NCBI GenBank assembly: GCA_022579005.1
Contig: MU401455.1
Span: 372,001-436,000, forward strand
DNA: 64,000 nucleotides
Direction of reading: 5' to 3'
Source of the DNA: Poronia punctata
Taxonomy: Eukaryota; Ascomycota; Sordariomycetes; Xylariales; Xylariaceae
Below are positions 36,097 to 48,563 of this stretch, piece after piece (position 1 is the stretch's first letter; each line of letters opens with the position of its first letter). Made by a program: the position numbers and the translations under genes. Below the pieces are notes generated by a model. The model saw nothing but the letters and a program-made list of their open reading frames with translations. It did not search any database and was not told where the DNA came from.

Positions 36097-39000
36097 TTTC
36101 CAGATCCCCACTATTATCTATCCTTCCCGCTAGAGCTAGCTTGGTAGACTGTAGTGCCCTTGGCATATGGGGTAACCTAACCTTAGCTTACTTTCTCTTC
36201 CGAAGCACACAGCAGAGCCGCATTTTGTACGAATAGGTGAGTTACAAGTACGACAAAAGCGGCGATCACTTTCTGGTCCGTCCGGGTGTAGGTTGGTATA
36301 CCGGGGGTTATCACGCCAGCCCCGACTTCCTCGCCGATCCGGACCTGGGGGTGCCGGGACGAGAGTGGGACCGATACAAGGTCACGTAACTCCGTCTTGC
36401 TCGGGTTCATGTTCGACGCTGCTGGACTTGTCCACCGACACCACAGACCGTTTCTTCGTCTTCGTCCGGCTACAACCGTGTACTGACGTGGCCATCGTAG
36501 GCGAGTTTGATATTAATTCTGCAAAATTATGGGTTTGTTTCTCGAGGCGGGAGGTTAGGTAATTCCACTGTATCTTCCTGCACTTCAATCCCGTCGTAAC
36601 TCTGCCAAACCTCAAGCTTTTCGCCTCTGAAAATTATCGCAGGACAAGAACAAGACAGTGTCTCGAAACCCGAGTTTTCTTCCCATCGGATTAGAGACAC
36701 ATAGCACGGCGAATGTCGGACGAAGTCGGATGCCTGTCGATGCCCGAAACTGTTCTTCCGGATCCTGTCGCGACGCAACTTTTACCACGCAACTCTACCC
36801 CGCCACACACATATGGTAACGAGTCCAAGTTTTGGCATCTAGAACGACATGGCGTTCTTTTATTCTACAGATCTAGCACGAACTGTGATTATATCTGGCT
36901 AACCTACCTAAACGGCTCGACCTCCAACGTCCAAATAGTATACTGACCATGTTGATATGGAGAAGGGGGCATTCACAGACATACATTTCCACCCCCGAAG
37001 TTAGAAACCGATCGGAAAATAATGACTTGCGCATGAGCGTGCCGGGACGAAGCCAACCCGAAAGAGGTGCCCCTCTAATCTCCGGCGTCCATAGCGAACC
37101 AACCAACAAGAAGCATTATATTCGTGGCCGTAACTGCTGCGCGTCGGTGAGGGTATCCTAGCCACAGAACGCAAAGTCGCGAAAATAGGGCGGGCATCAG
37201 GCAAATCCGCACCATAAGAAAATACCGAATCTTTACGAAGTGAGCTTGGGACATCTTTCAACTCTTTGTCAGACGAGGTCGGGCTTCGACCTCATCTCCG
37301 CATCCATGAATGGACGTTTACGCTGTGTAGTAACCCGACTTTACTGTCTGTGTACTTGGCAAGGAATATGACGACGCGGATGAGTACAAAATTGCAGGCG
37401 ATCTTACGTACGAAGTGGTTGCAATAGCAATAGGGGATCGATCTGTTTCAGCAAGTATAGCCGCAACGTGCAGGGCGGTCGCAATGGCAGAAATGAGCTT
37501 TGACCGAGAATCTGACCGTTGCACAAAAAGGGAAGGGGTGTTCATTCATTTCCGACTTTACAAGGAGCATGATCGGATAAGGACCTGTTCTACTGCCTTG
37601 TCAACCTCCCTATTTTCGGTCACGACCACGCTTCTCGGGACGGTATAATTTCTTAGGTTTATTTTTCCCTCACGGCCCAATCGGCAGATTATTCTCTTTC
37701 GTGGTTGCCTTGACGCACGGACGTTTACCGAACAACGGTGGCAGGGGAGACGTTTCTCTCACCGCCGATACTATCAAGAGACCTACAGGACTGGCCGTGA
37801 AACAATTACCGGGTAAAGAAGGAAGCCGCGCTGGAGAATTCGGAAAATTTAGTCTTCATTTCTCAAAAGTGGGATTCTTACTGACGGGGCACGGAATCTT
37901 TTTTCTTTTCGTATTCCGATGTCGCATTCCGACCTAATAATGCCTTTTTTTGGTCTCATCACTGCTCTAGGTTATACCCCCAATTTCTCCTTTTCCAAAT
38001 TGAGACATTCTCTGCTAGGGTGCGGCTGAGATGGATGGCCTCTCATGCCTTGTCGGAAACTCACCGAAAGATGCCTGAATCCTTTTCGTCATAAGATTCA
38101 CGGAAAGTTAGGGAGAGCTTGATAACGTATTTGGTGACATCAAGACCTAGTATGTCTGGTACGTCGGCCTCTTCTCACCGACGCATCAATCAGAAACAGA
38201 AGAGAGTCAGCCATACGATCCGATACGCGAGCAAGGTTTCCTATGCGGGTATGATTTCCAAGACCAACATGGGTTTATCTGTAATCTCAGATTTATTATA
38301 AACAGCGTGTTAATCTAGAAAATTCTGGGTATCGGGATCTACCAAGCGAACCTCTCAGTACGAGGTGAGGAGATTGAGTAGGTAGATGTCCTTCATTCTC
38401 CCCCCAACATTTCTTACAGGGATTAATTTGCGCATTGACTTGCCCCTGCAAGATCACCGTATTAGCAGCGACGCTAAGTATATCAAGCCAATAAGAAGCC
38501 ACGAATTTGTCTGCCTCGGATTGAAAGGGAGATGAAGTCTTGCTGCCTTATTGTTATGGCTTACCTCTGGTGCCTTGCGCAGTTCCTCGACGTAATTAAT
38601 GCCCCCCACCACAAGGTGAGGCCCGAAGGTTTAATTCAGTCAGCACTTTTTTACCGGAAATATCAACCAACCCAAACAAGTTTTACATGTCTAGAGTTGT
38701 AATATTTTTGCCCTCATTATTACCACCATCTCGATGAGCTTATAATTATCTTGTCAAGATCGACCATATATTTGCAATTCGTTCCGTCAAAGTTGTATCT
38801 ACCAACCTTTTCCATTTTCCTGTGTAAGTGGAAATATTGATTTACCTACCCCGCATTGCTACTTACACAATTTAAGTCCTACAAACCATAACCATAGACA
38901 CTGCAGAACGCCCGGATTATGCATAGAAGCTAATATAATATCACGTTCATCTATCTATGCTTGGGAAGCCGATTCTCTCTGGTAGCCCCCAATCTTTACC

Positions 39001-39303
39001 CGAACTATACCTACTCGTACAGATGCAGTCATACATACATGACGAGTAGTATATACTCAGTATGTAGATTCCCCCTGTCTGTCTGTCTAACACTGCATGG
39101 CATTTTTGTTTCTTTGCCTTTCAAGGCAACCCGGATTATGTTTCATCTACGAGTAAGGTAGGCAGTTTTTTTTGCAAAATGTGCGCGGACTTTACTAGAT
39201 CAGGTTAGGTTAGATCAGCTACTTTATTCAGAATTTCAGATCGGTCTAGGTTGGTTAGCACGACAGGGAATATCAAAAAAAGAGGCAACCAGATGAGATG
39301 ATG

Positions 39304-39322
39304 CAGGCAGGCAGGCAGGCAG
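39304..39322. repeat. GGCA tetranucleotide tract
   Basis: Four to five tandem units. Confidence 0.85.
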
Positions 39323-40050
39323 AAACAAAGACCCCGACCTAACATACATACCTACACGTACATACGCCTCCCCTCTTACTCTGCAAATAGGACCTACCTA
39401 GTCTAAGGTAACCTAATCTACCAATCGGTTTCGTTTACGTTTAATTATAAAAATAGTATAAGATAGGTAGGAAAAGGAATCAAGGCAACCAGATGTTTTT
39501 TAACCGGAAACAGTAAGATCCAGCGAATGGAAGTAAGCAGACCCCCAAAATGAAACGTACATGTACGTTCCATTAGGGCGGATCAACAAATAATAAACTA
39601 GTAATTAATAACAGTGATTTCATACATGTGCATGTAATACTACCCTAACCCGCCCCCCCTTTATTTCTAGGAGGAGAGTATTGAATGGTGTTATCAGATA
39701 ATCTGATATCAAGGATGGTATGGTAGACAGACTCATGTTTTACTTGCTTCATCCATCTATATACATACATACATGTAGGTCAGTCAGTGTATTGCTCTTT
39801 TACATAGTAGGTCCTTAGGTAAGTACCTACCTCACATATCAATATCAATATATAAAGTACACGTCACTAGATATAATACACGTACAAGTAGGTTATAGTC
39901 TCTGTTTCGTTGGGGTAACCTAACCTAACGTACATTATGTATGTCCCCACCTCTCCCTACCCCATCATACCATATCATATAACCAAAGAATGACTTCTAA
40001 AAGTCAAATCATTCATCATGTGGAGTATGTAATGGATGTAAGACGCGGGG

Positions 40051-40108
40051 GAAGAAGAAGAAAAAGAAGAAGAAGAAGAAGAAAAAGAAGAAGAAGAAGA
40101 AGAAGAAA
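40051..40108. repeat. GAA trinucleotide tract
   Basis: About 58 bp of GAA/AAGA, interrupted twice by an A run; strongly purine-asymmetric. Confidence 0.9.
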
Positions 40109-40505
40109 CGAAACACTCATGTAACCTGAATCTATGCGCTCATAAAATGACATTTTTTTACGGACCGAAATCTCCACCACCATCACCATTATTACCTCCA
40201 CCACGTGGGTAAAGAAGGCACGGGTGATGTGGCATGATCATACACCCACATACCATGTGTTATTTATTTATTCATTTCCTTTCCGCATATCGCGGCATGC
40301 GGCACATGTCACATACGTCGTATTATTCTCCAGAGAAGGCGGGAGATCGGGCAAGTAAGCATGTAAGCAAGCAAGTAGGTTGTATGTGTGTGTGTGTGTT
40401 TAGCCTACTTTTAGTGACTTGTTAACACGTATATTTGGCCGGGCCCAGTCTGAACCAGGAAACGGTATAACTGCTCCCAAATATTTTTTGGAAGAATTCT
40501 AGTAA

Positions 40506-40528
40506 GTAGTAGTAGTAGTAGTAGTAGT
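40506..40528. repeat. TAG trinucleotide tract
   Basis: Seven to eight tandem TAG units. Confidence 0.9.
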
Positions 40529-41613
40529 ACACGTGCAAACCACCGGTCCTTAGTCTCTCCTCCCATATGAAGAAGATGCAAAGATGCATGCAAGTATGTT
40601 ATTACACCGACCTGGGTATCAAAAAACAATTTTTCTTTTCCCGTACAAAAGGCAACAAAACGAAGGAATTAGTAGATGAGCAAAGTCATCATAACGATTG
40701 TAAATAAAAGTAATGAAAAACGCCAGTGAGTGGGAAAAAAAAAAGGAATAAAACGAAAAGAAAACTCCGATTTTTGTATGAATGATGAAGGGTCGGTGGT
40801 TGATAGGGTAACAACCACCGAGGTAGAACACACACCATGCCTTACCATGGACATCTATCAACTGCCTGTTCAGATCCTCCCCCACCCCCACCCACACCCC
40901 CGACAACCCCGGTACCTCTACTCCCTCCCTCCTCTGAAACTGATTGACTTGGAAGACACCTCTGCAGCCTGATCGTCTTGTGCTTACCGGCTCTAACTTC
41001 ACTCCATGTACCCTCAAAGTACCACCTTTCAGTCTCGATACGTAATAGTTATCGGTCGACAACTGGCTCCTCATCTTCGTCAACTGTGGCTGAGTGTTTC
41101 ACCATTGTCAGAGCTCCAAACTTGTAACTCCAAGCCACTCGCTTGAGACCCCACATATATTCTCGGCGACGAGATCCCAGATCTGGGACTGTAGACACCG
41201 TAGAGACCGTAGAGCTTCGGGCCAGGTCTAAAGCTCCGGTCAGATACTTTCTCGGCCCCGTGTCCGGTACACTACGATGGGGTGGGCTTTGGGAGGTAGA
41301 TGCGGACGCGACATCAGTGCGCCTTGGTCTCTCTTGTCCTCCTCGTCTAGGTGCCTACGAGTAGGGTGTTGACTACTGCATTTTAGTCGCGCAACAAACT
41401 AGGTTAGCCCGTAATTTCCACCTCCCATTGACACATTGATGAATAGTACTCCCACCACGGCAGGTACCACAGAAGCTAAAGTCGGCTGTGGTCACTAACG
41501 GATATTGTTTTCCTGGCTGCCTTGGTAAGAATACTGTTGGTCAATGCGTCGAAGGGGAGGGTGCAAAATACGGGATTCGCCTAGTTTGTTGCCCGGGAAC
41601 GGATCCCCCAAGG

Positions 41614-44042
41614 CTACATGGCGCCGCTTGTAGTAGCTTCTCGGGAGTTGTCAACGTCCATTACCTCTCCGGCATCTGGAGGATGCGTTGCTGCGGTTGG
41701 AGCTTGTGACTCGCTGTTGTCGGCGCTGGAGATGTTCATCATGTTGACATCCTTGGATAGATCCGTCTCTTTTTCGTATTTGATATTCACCCCAAATCGC
41801 TTTTCTTCATCGTCCCAGGTGAGCCAGGATCCCGTTCGGGCAATCTTATGGGCGAGCCATAAGATCCTTTCCTTCCGGACCTCCATCATGGACGGCATCT
41901 CGAAATACTTCTCGTCATCGTCGATCTTGGCGTTGGAGAACAAGTCGGGAGGGTGATACGACTCGACAAAGCGGAAACCCTTGAGCGCAAAGTCTTCTGG
42001 GAGAGGGCGGAGCTGTTTGTCCGTCTCTCTAGGCAACTCGTCGCCACAGACCCGATCATAGTCCTGATAAGATTCGAGAAAAGAGTTGAGCATAAGAGAG
42101 AGCCGCTTCCAAGGAAACCGCTGACCGACGAGATGCATGGCGGTCGGGAGTTGTACGAGATAAAACATGAACACCATGACAACGTGTGTATATGGCAAAA
42201 TATTCGTGTCATGCTGCCTTTGGAATACAATCTCATGGGTACCCATCACGAGCTTGAGAGCGTTTTCCAAGTCTTCGGATGGTTTGGCATCTTCTACCTC
42301 GGCATCCATGGGTTCGTCTTGCTGCCCTTCGTCTTGGTCTTGGTCTCGGTCTCGAATTGCCCGTGCAATCGCATTCTCTTGGCTGCCGTACGACAAGAGA
42401 GCACAACAGTTGGCAATGGCAATGTAATAACCTGCTTCCACCCAACGTTGCGTGACACGCTCGATGTGGCCGTCCAGGGAGTCGAGGAAATCGTGCACGA
42501 TCGGGTGATAGTTCTCCATCTGCTTCTTGCTGAACAGTATAGCATGGGCCTTGACGAAGGCGACGTCGCTCCGAGAGAGGCGCGCATGTTGATAGCCACT
42601 CACACTCAGGACAGGGTCGAAAAGGGTCATGATGGACTCCTTGGTTGACGGGAACGGAACAGGAACACAGAGACTCTTGACGTAGTAGAACAACTGCTGG
42701 AGCGCGTTGGGGCGCGCCAAGATGGCGAGGTGGTGATAAAGACGGCCGGTGGTCGGGGCCTTGTCAGAAGCCTTGGAATACCAATTCCTCGAAACTGAAG
42801 TCCAAACCTCTCTGTCTCTGATATCCTCGTCTTCTATCGCCATCCTGTCTTAGGCTTAGTAATGAGAAGGGGTCGGCCGAGATGACGAAACATACCTATA
42901 TCTCCCAAGATCACCTAAACATTCTATCCAGGTGTCTTCAAAGGCCGGGACGGTCTCGTACAGAAGAGCCATCATAGAATAAGCCAGATAGATAAAGGTG
43001 AGCATATGCTCTAGCGACGTAGGTAGACGATGGCGCAGCAGCTCGAGAAAGCTGTGGATGCCGTGTCTCCACATACGGGCAGGCATGGCGTACTTAGCAG
43101 CTAACCTCTTCAGCGGGGGACTCGCCGAAGGATGTTGCGAGGCTAAAAAGAAATCGTGATGTTCATGAAGTAGTGTGCGGTGTAGGGCTATCAAGGCTTG
43201 CCATTGTTCATTGTTGAGTTTTGTCTCGGTCTGGTTCGACTGTGCATTATCGACCTCGATGCATTTAGACTCCACCATGAGCAGCCCGGCATATATACCT
43301 TTGACCTCGGACACAAGCTGTTCCTGGCTAATGGGCCGGGTGTTGGGCTCTCGAAAAGGCCAAAGATCATCGTTATTTTCCTCTGCGGGCGTTTCAGACT
43401 TGGTGATTTGTGCGACGGATTTGAGGGGGTTGGCAAAAGACTTTGGCCGGGAAGTAGACAGTGGACGTTCTTCGTCTGGATTCCAGAGCTTGCCTTGCTG
43501 CGTGACGCCCCTCCTGAGAAAGTCGGGATCTGGTGTGGTGGGCTGGTGTCGAGCCCGGGACCTCTTAGGACCTGGACTGGTAGACCGGGGCCTAGCAGAT
43601 CTTGGACGGGCCCCGCCAGGTGATTTAACTTTCTTATCATCATGATAGCTTGAGCCCCCATCCACCGCGCCGCCCGTTGTAATAGAAGGAGATGCAACCC
43701 CCCCTCCCGCATCTCTGGAAGGAGGCTCCCGGGTGGGGCCTGAGGCGTCATTGCCTGCAAGCGCTCTTTATGGAAAACGGCAAAATTGCAGATGTCAGCC
43801 AAAGATGCAAAGTTACTTGGGAAAAATAAGATATCTAGGTACCTGCCCCTCTTGAGATCTCGAACTAAATTCTGAACATCTTTTCCTTCTATAAAAGCCG
43901 GGTGTTCCGTTTCAAAGTGATTACGCAGTCTTTCGTCAGTAGCCGGAATGCCCAGACTACATACGGGACATTGGAGCCGCGCTGCATTGCGCAGGTGGCT
44001 GATAAACGAACCTGCAATATCGTGTTCTTTGGGGTCGGGCAT
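41614..44042 (-). CDS. EST1/SMG-like protein with N-terminal C2H2 zinc finger
   Basis: Three minus-strand exons (43843-44042, 42896-43765, 41614-42844) give 766 residues. Residues 25-47 fit a C2H2 finger: C25-P-V-C28 then H42-x4-H47. A Pro/Ser/Arg-rich linker (about 90-150) leads to a helical region that resembles the fungal Est1/SMG5-7 family: EQWQALIALHRTLLHEH, PARMWRHGIHSFLELLRHRL, FIYLAYSMMALLYETVPAF and WIECLGDLGRYRMAIED, then a segment ending GRLYHHLAILARPNALQQLF as in the Est1 DNA/RNA-binding domain. Those proteins act in telomere maintenance or nonsense-mediated decay. No PIN nuclease domain is present, so it is not a full SMG6. Intron 1 (77 bp) needs an AAAG|A acceptor with GCTGAC upstream; this is the least certain junction. 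Intron 2 is 51 bp. Which of the two roles it has cannot be decided. Confidence 0.87.
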
Positions 44043-46500
44043 TTTGTCTTCCTTCCACTTGGCGTTCGGTTTTTTAACTCTTGCTGAATGAAGGGGAAAA
44101 AAAAAGGATTATTAAATAAATATAAGGGATGTTGAAAATTTCTGGATAGAGCGATAAACCATCCGGGGTCCTCGGTGCAGACTTGGGTGATGGGGGAAAA
44201 AAGGGCGCAACTCTGGCCAAGTACCAGCAGGAGAGTGGGAGATTGTGTATTTTGACTTTGAAGTGTCTAGAGCATATATGCTTGGAAGGTCCGAAGGTAG
44301 ACAGCTGGACTAGTCACAAGTGGAAATAGGGCGGTCTCTGATAGATGGCAAATGGAATTGTGTCGTGTCTGAAAACCCAAACACGTTTCTGATTCTATAG
44401 GTACAAGTAGTAGCGTGTGGACGGTTTGAAGAAGAAATGACGCAGGTAGTGGCTCCCTTGGGTGCTTTAACTACCAATGTATAGTAGTTAGCAGGATGAA
44501 GATGGCTGGTAAATATATTTCATTCAAACGACTGAATGGATTTAAAAATGTATTGTAGTCCGCGGTTCAATTGTTTAAAAGAGATCCCCATTCTTCAAAG
44601 GTACATTGCTAATACCTACACGGAATTCATAAATACATTAACAGGCATGCAGCTGTAGGTCTGAATGTAACCTAGGACCTTGTCACAAAATAAGGCAACA
44701 GGTCCACCCTGAGCCGCACTGCAATGCGAACCACAAATGCGAACCAGATACCTAAAGTACGCATATGCGAGGGTTCAGGAATTCTCAAGCCTCCAACCAT
44801 TCTTTTCTCACCCAAATGACCACTTCACACACATATACCTGGCAACCACTATTGAATTCCATTAATTGTTTATGCGTTCCACTCTGGTCTCTCGGGAGTC
44901 AGAATTCTGATTTTAATTGCCAGAACCAGCGATTGCCAGAACCAGTGGTATTGACCGACACGCCGAAAGCGTAGACCCTGGGTAATCCCGCAACAAGCCG
45001 CTCGAACACGATGCGCCTACCGCCGTGACCACATACCCTCGCCTATACCGATGGCGCAAAAAGCGGTACGGAAGGCTCGAAGAGTGCCTTGACCTCTACG
45101 TCGGTCGGAGCCGATGCAAGATTTGATAATACCGAAGCTAGGAACCGCGCGAGAGGTAGCGTTCAACATACGGTAGATGACCTCGTAGTGACCGGAATAC
45201 AAGCTTTCCCCTGTTACATCAACACAGGCTCCGCCGATGGTGGGAGAGCGTCGGTAGGGCGTGGGCTGCTTGCCTCGCGTAGAGCCTGGTATGGATCGAT
45301 GTCTCGACCTCATTCTGCGCACGCCCAGGCTAGCTGAACGTATGACCGTGTCAACAAAGGCGGCCAGAGCTAGCCTTGTCACCGAAATAGGTTCAGCTAC
45401 CTAATATCATTGCATGGTTGCACCGAGTAGAGCACGAGGGTATCTGATCGGGCTACTTAGGACTGGGCAGCGACTTAATACGGCAGCACCGGAGCTGCTT
45501 CCAATGCATAAAGTAGGCAGGCCAGATGTTGTAGAGAGAGAAACGGTAGAAAAAAAAGTAATAAAGAGGCAATTCTATAAAATATGCGATTCTCCGACCG
45601 AATGCCTTGATGAGGCTCAAGAAAATGCAGGACTCGATTTGAATGGGGGCCGGATAGTTTATAGGTGGTACCCAGATACCTGATACATGCAGGGAGGTAC
45701 CTACAACCTACTTATAAGTCTAGACTAGCCTAACCTAACAAGAAAACATCATATGTCTAGGTACACATGATATGCCTCATAAGCTGCAAACAAACAATCA
45801 TATTTCATACTACTAGATAATTCTTTGCACGTATTTCAAGTTCCTATCCTAGGTGCTGCGTTTGTGTACTTGTACATGTGTACATTCGGCTCGCTCTATA
45901 AAGTTCTTTGGTAATAGTGAAGTAACCGAGGAGCTATAATTATGCATTATTTATATAGAGAAAACGGTCGTAAATACGGAGCTTTGACCGTCAGTGAAAT
46001 ACTACTAGTAGCAGGGGTCGGGTGGCATAAGACAGCGTAAGAACTTTTTTTACTCGTATATTAGTATGCAAACTGTTTTTGTTACATGCACGTTGGTATT
46101 CAACGTCAAGGTATTCACTGCAAACCACCCACTAGGTACCATTTGCGCTACGAGTACACAGCGGAGATCTCATAATATCAAATCAGTAACACTAGTGGGA
46201 GTCATAAGACGACGTTCAAGACACGAAAAGACATCCTACCTAAACATAGGTCTTTACTAACCTAGGTTGGGGTTTTTATGCAATTCTTGCACATTGTGTT
46301 CCATCGGCGAATGGAGAATCACCCGGTAGCTCCACCGGCCTCGGCGCGCCGGACGACCAACATATCCTTGACAACATAGACGGCCGCATGCACGGGCCTA
46401 TGAGCGGATTCATTTAAAAAGCATTTCGGCAACTTTCAATATTTCTACCAAGATACTTTCTTGGAAATTCGGACAGCTGGAAGAGTTAGTAGTAGCCGCT
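44043..46500. other. Intergenic spacer
   Basis: Contains the EST1-like promoter at its left end. A short direct repeat ATTGCCAGAACCAG occurs twice at about 44920-44950. ORFs at 45017-45382 (-) and 45414-45683 (+) show no family features. Confidence 0.5.
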
Positions 46501-48107
46501 GTGACGTTCCATCAGCTGTCCCGTGACTCCCGTCACCTGACAATTTCCTACAATGGTTTTCCAACTATGTCTTACGGGAACTTGACGGCGGTGAAGATGA
46601 CGACGGTACGCGTCTCCTCTCAACCATTTCCCGCAGTTTCGCCGACCTCCAGCGTACAGATAAGATGGGACCATGTTCAGGTTATTGGCCTGTTTTATCA
46701 CCGGGGTGGCGTTTGTTACCGGGATGGACTATTGCGTCTGTGTCGGTCCGCATACCAGGTCTTCGCTAGTCAGCCTACGCGGGTGTATTTACATGGCTTC
46801 TACATGCGCGGTTCACTGATCGAACTTAAGTCTTTGATCGATCTGGCTTATATTGTAGCGACGTATTCAATTTCTCTCTATCATTCTCAGCTACCAGCGG
46901 GTGGCGGACCAGGACCTGGGGAAAAACAATATCATTGAGACGGATAAGGGCGGTAGCTACGTTATCCTTGATAATGTGGTGACGCCATCTCTGGGAAAGC
47001 TTTATCTCGAAAGCCAGTCAATTGCGTCTCGGGAGAAACTTGTTGGCACCGGGACAACTTGCTACCGGGCTAGAACGCCCGATTCGGATCGATGGCATTA
47101 CATCTTGAAGTTCAAATGGCGTTGGGCCAGGAAGCGTCCAGAGGACGAGCTTTTAAAACTGGCCGAGGAAAAATGCGTCTGGGGTGCCGTCTCCCTTCAT
47201 TATTGCAAGGAAGTTGAAAGTACAGCAAATCTGCGTCGTAGTCTCCGGTGGGGGACACACAGAGACTTCGACAAGATGCACTCTCGCAAGGAAAACGCAA
47301 GTATCAAAGAGCAACAACAGCTTCGAAGCTACCTGCAATGCTGAGGGACTCGTTGAATATACGGAAGAAACCAACAACTACTTTCAAAATCGTATCCTTG
47401 CCTACATTGTTACTTCTCCTATCGGTAGACCTCTCCACACTTTTCAGTCTCTCTTAGAATTGCTGAAGGTGTTTCGTGACGCTATCAAGTGTCACCGATC
47501 ACTATACTACGACGCCAAGATCCTTCACCAAGACATATCCCCAGGGAACATGATAATCCTGGACGGCCAAAATGAAGCAAAGCCCCAAGGGATCCTAATA
47601 AACCTCGATTCCGCAATACAGCTCGCCGAAGAATTAGGAACAGAGCCCGGCATTACCGGCACCAGACCATTTATGGCTATTAGTGTCCTGAAGAGTGAAT
47701 GTCATACTTATCGTCACGACCTCGAGTCCTTCCTTCACGTTTCCTCTGGGCGATCATAACCTAGCGCACGGAGGATCTGCCAGAGACAAGCAAGCTTTGA
47801 CTATGGGGAAATGGCGAATGGGACGAATTAGCAGTCCGTGAGACTGTTGAAATGGGTCGGGATGGGTTTCAGACCATTCTGGACGAATTCACTCCGGAAT
47901 TCTACTGCCTTAAGCCGCTCGCTGAATGGCTACGCCAAATTCTCTTTCCTGAACGGATAGGGTAGTTTGGACCGGGGGGGGGGGGGGGGGGGGGGGGCCA
48001 ATGCCCCCCCCAAACGTTAAAAAAAAATGAAAAAAAAAAAAAAACGGGGGTTTTATATGGCAATTGTTGTTGGGGGTAAAAAGAAAAGGCCATAAGNNNN
48101 NNNNNNG

Positions 48108-48164
<57 letters not shown>

Positions 48165-48260
48165 CATAGCTCGCCCGAAGCTGTAGACAAGCTGTACCAT
48201 GAAATGATACGGGCGTTTGAAGAGGCCATTGCTTCTGAGGGTAGAAAGGACATGCGCTAG
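46501..48260 (+). pseudogene. Decayed FunK1-type fungal protein kinase
   Basis: Fragments in all three frames read as one FunK1-family kinase, a group expanded in fungi and often found in accessory DNA. Readable blocks are LFYHRGGVCYRDGLLRLC then GSLIEL (from 46501), FDRSGLY (from 46833), ASREKLVGTGTTCYRAR to QQQLRSYLQC (46892-47343), HQDISPGNMIILDG and TGTRPFMAISVLK (to about 47738), a tail ending LAEWLRQILFPERI, and KLYHEMIRAFEEAI up to a stop at 48258. Lesions are a probable 1-base loss at about 46827-46833, a small loss at about 46860-46892, an indel near 47340, a missing T near 47740, and in-frame stops at 47762 (TAG) and 47798 (TGA). The catalytic loop is HQD rather than the usual HRD. 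The 5' limit is uncertain and an assembly gap interrupts the 3' part. Confidence 0.85.
47974..48163. other. Assembly gap (10 N) with poly-G and poly-C flanks
   Basis: N10 lies at 48097-48106. The left side has G24 at 47974-47997 and the right side C56 at 48108-48163, with other homopolymer-rich sequence between. Kinase coding sequence is readable on both sides, so only a short true segment is probably missing, and the flanking homopolymers are suspect. Confidence 0.85.
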
Positions 48261-48563
48261 AGTGAGAAAAATTGTTCTGTACTGCCTCCAAGTATGGTTG
48301 TAAGCAGGACCCGGGTTTCCTTCTCCTATAAACCATGGCATGGGTTGATATTTGAATCCGGTTTGCATTAAAAACGGCCATTTCTTATTTACTGAGGTGC
48401 ATTTACGTACAGTACTATAGGTACGTAGGTAAACACCGTAAACGTATTGGAAGTTACCTAAGGTATGCAAGAAAGAAGGAACGATGTGACAGACCGGATT
48501 GAATACCTATAAATGTACAGGACACGTAATCCAGGACGCACCAAGGGCAAGAACGATGAGACT
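48261..48563. other. Short spacer between kinase pseudogene and orphan ORF
   Basis: 303 bp with no feature seen beyond TAGGTA words at about 48418-48430. Confidence 0.5.

Larger units (their letters stand above)
31297..41613. other. Gene-poor stretch of 10.3 kb
   Basis: I find no ORF with family features on either strand. The longest, at 34740-35135 (+, 131 codons) and 40619-41083 (-, 154 codons), have no conserved motif and odd composition. The stretch is full of TAGGTA/CCTAACC words, short microsatellites (listed separately) and homopolymers such as a C9 run at about 33615. No transposase, reverse transcriptase or integrase remnant could be read by eye. There is no strong AT bias of the kind expected from heavy RIP. 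Confidence 0.55.

Noticed and set aside
40619..41083. 154-codon minus-strand ORF
   Set aside because: No domain, hydrophobic Phe-rich part from T-rich sequence, no plausible splice partner.
41618..42648. 112- and 231-codon plus-strand ORFs
   Set aside because: Antisense shadows of the EST1-like exon.
47902..48470. Minus-strand ORFs with poly-Gly across the second gap
   Set aside because: They are antisense to the kinase pseudogene and driven by the poly-C tract and N bases.
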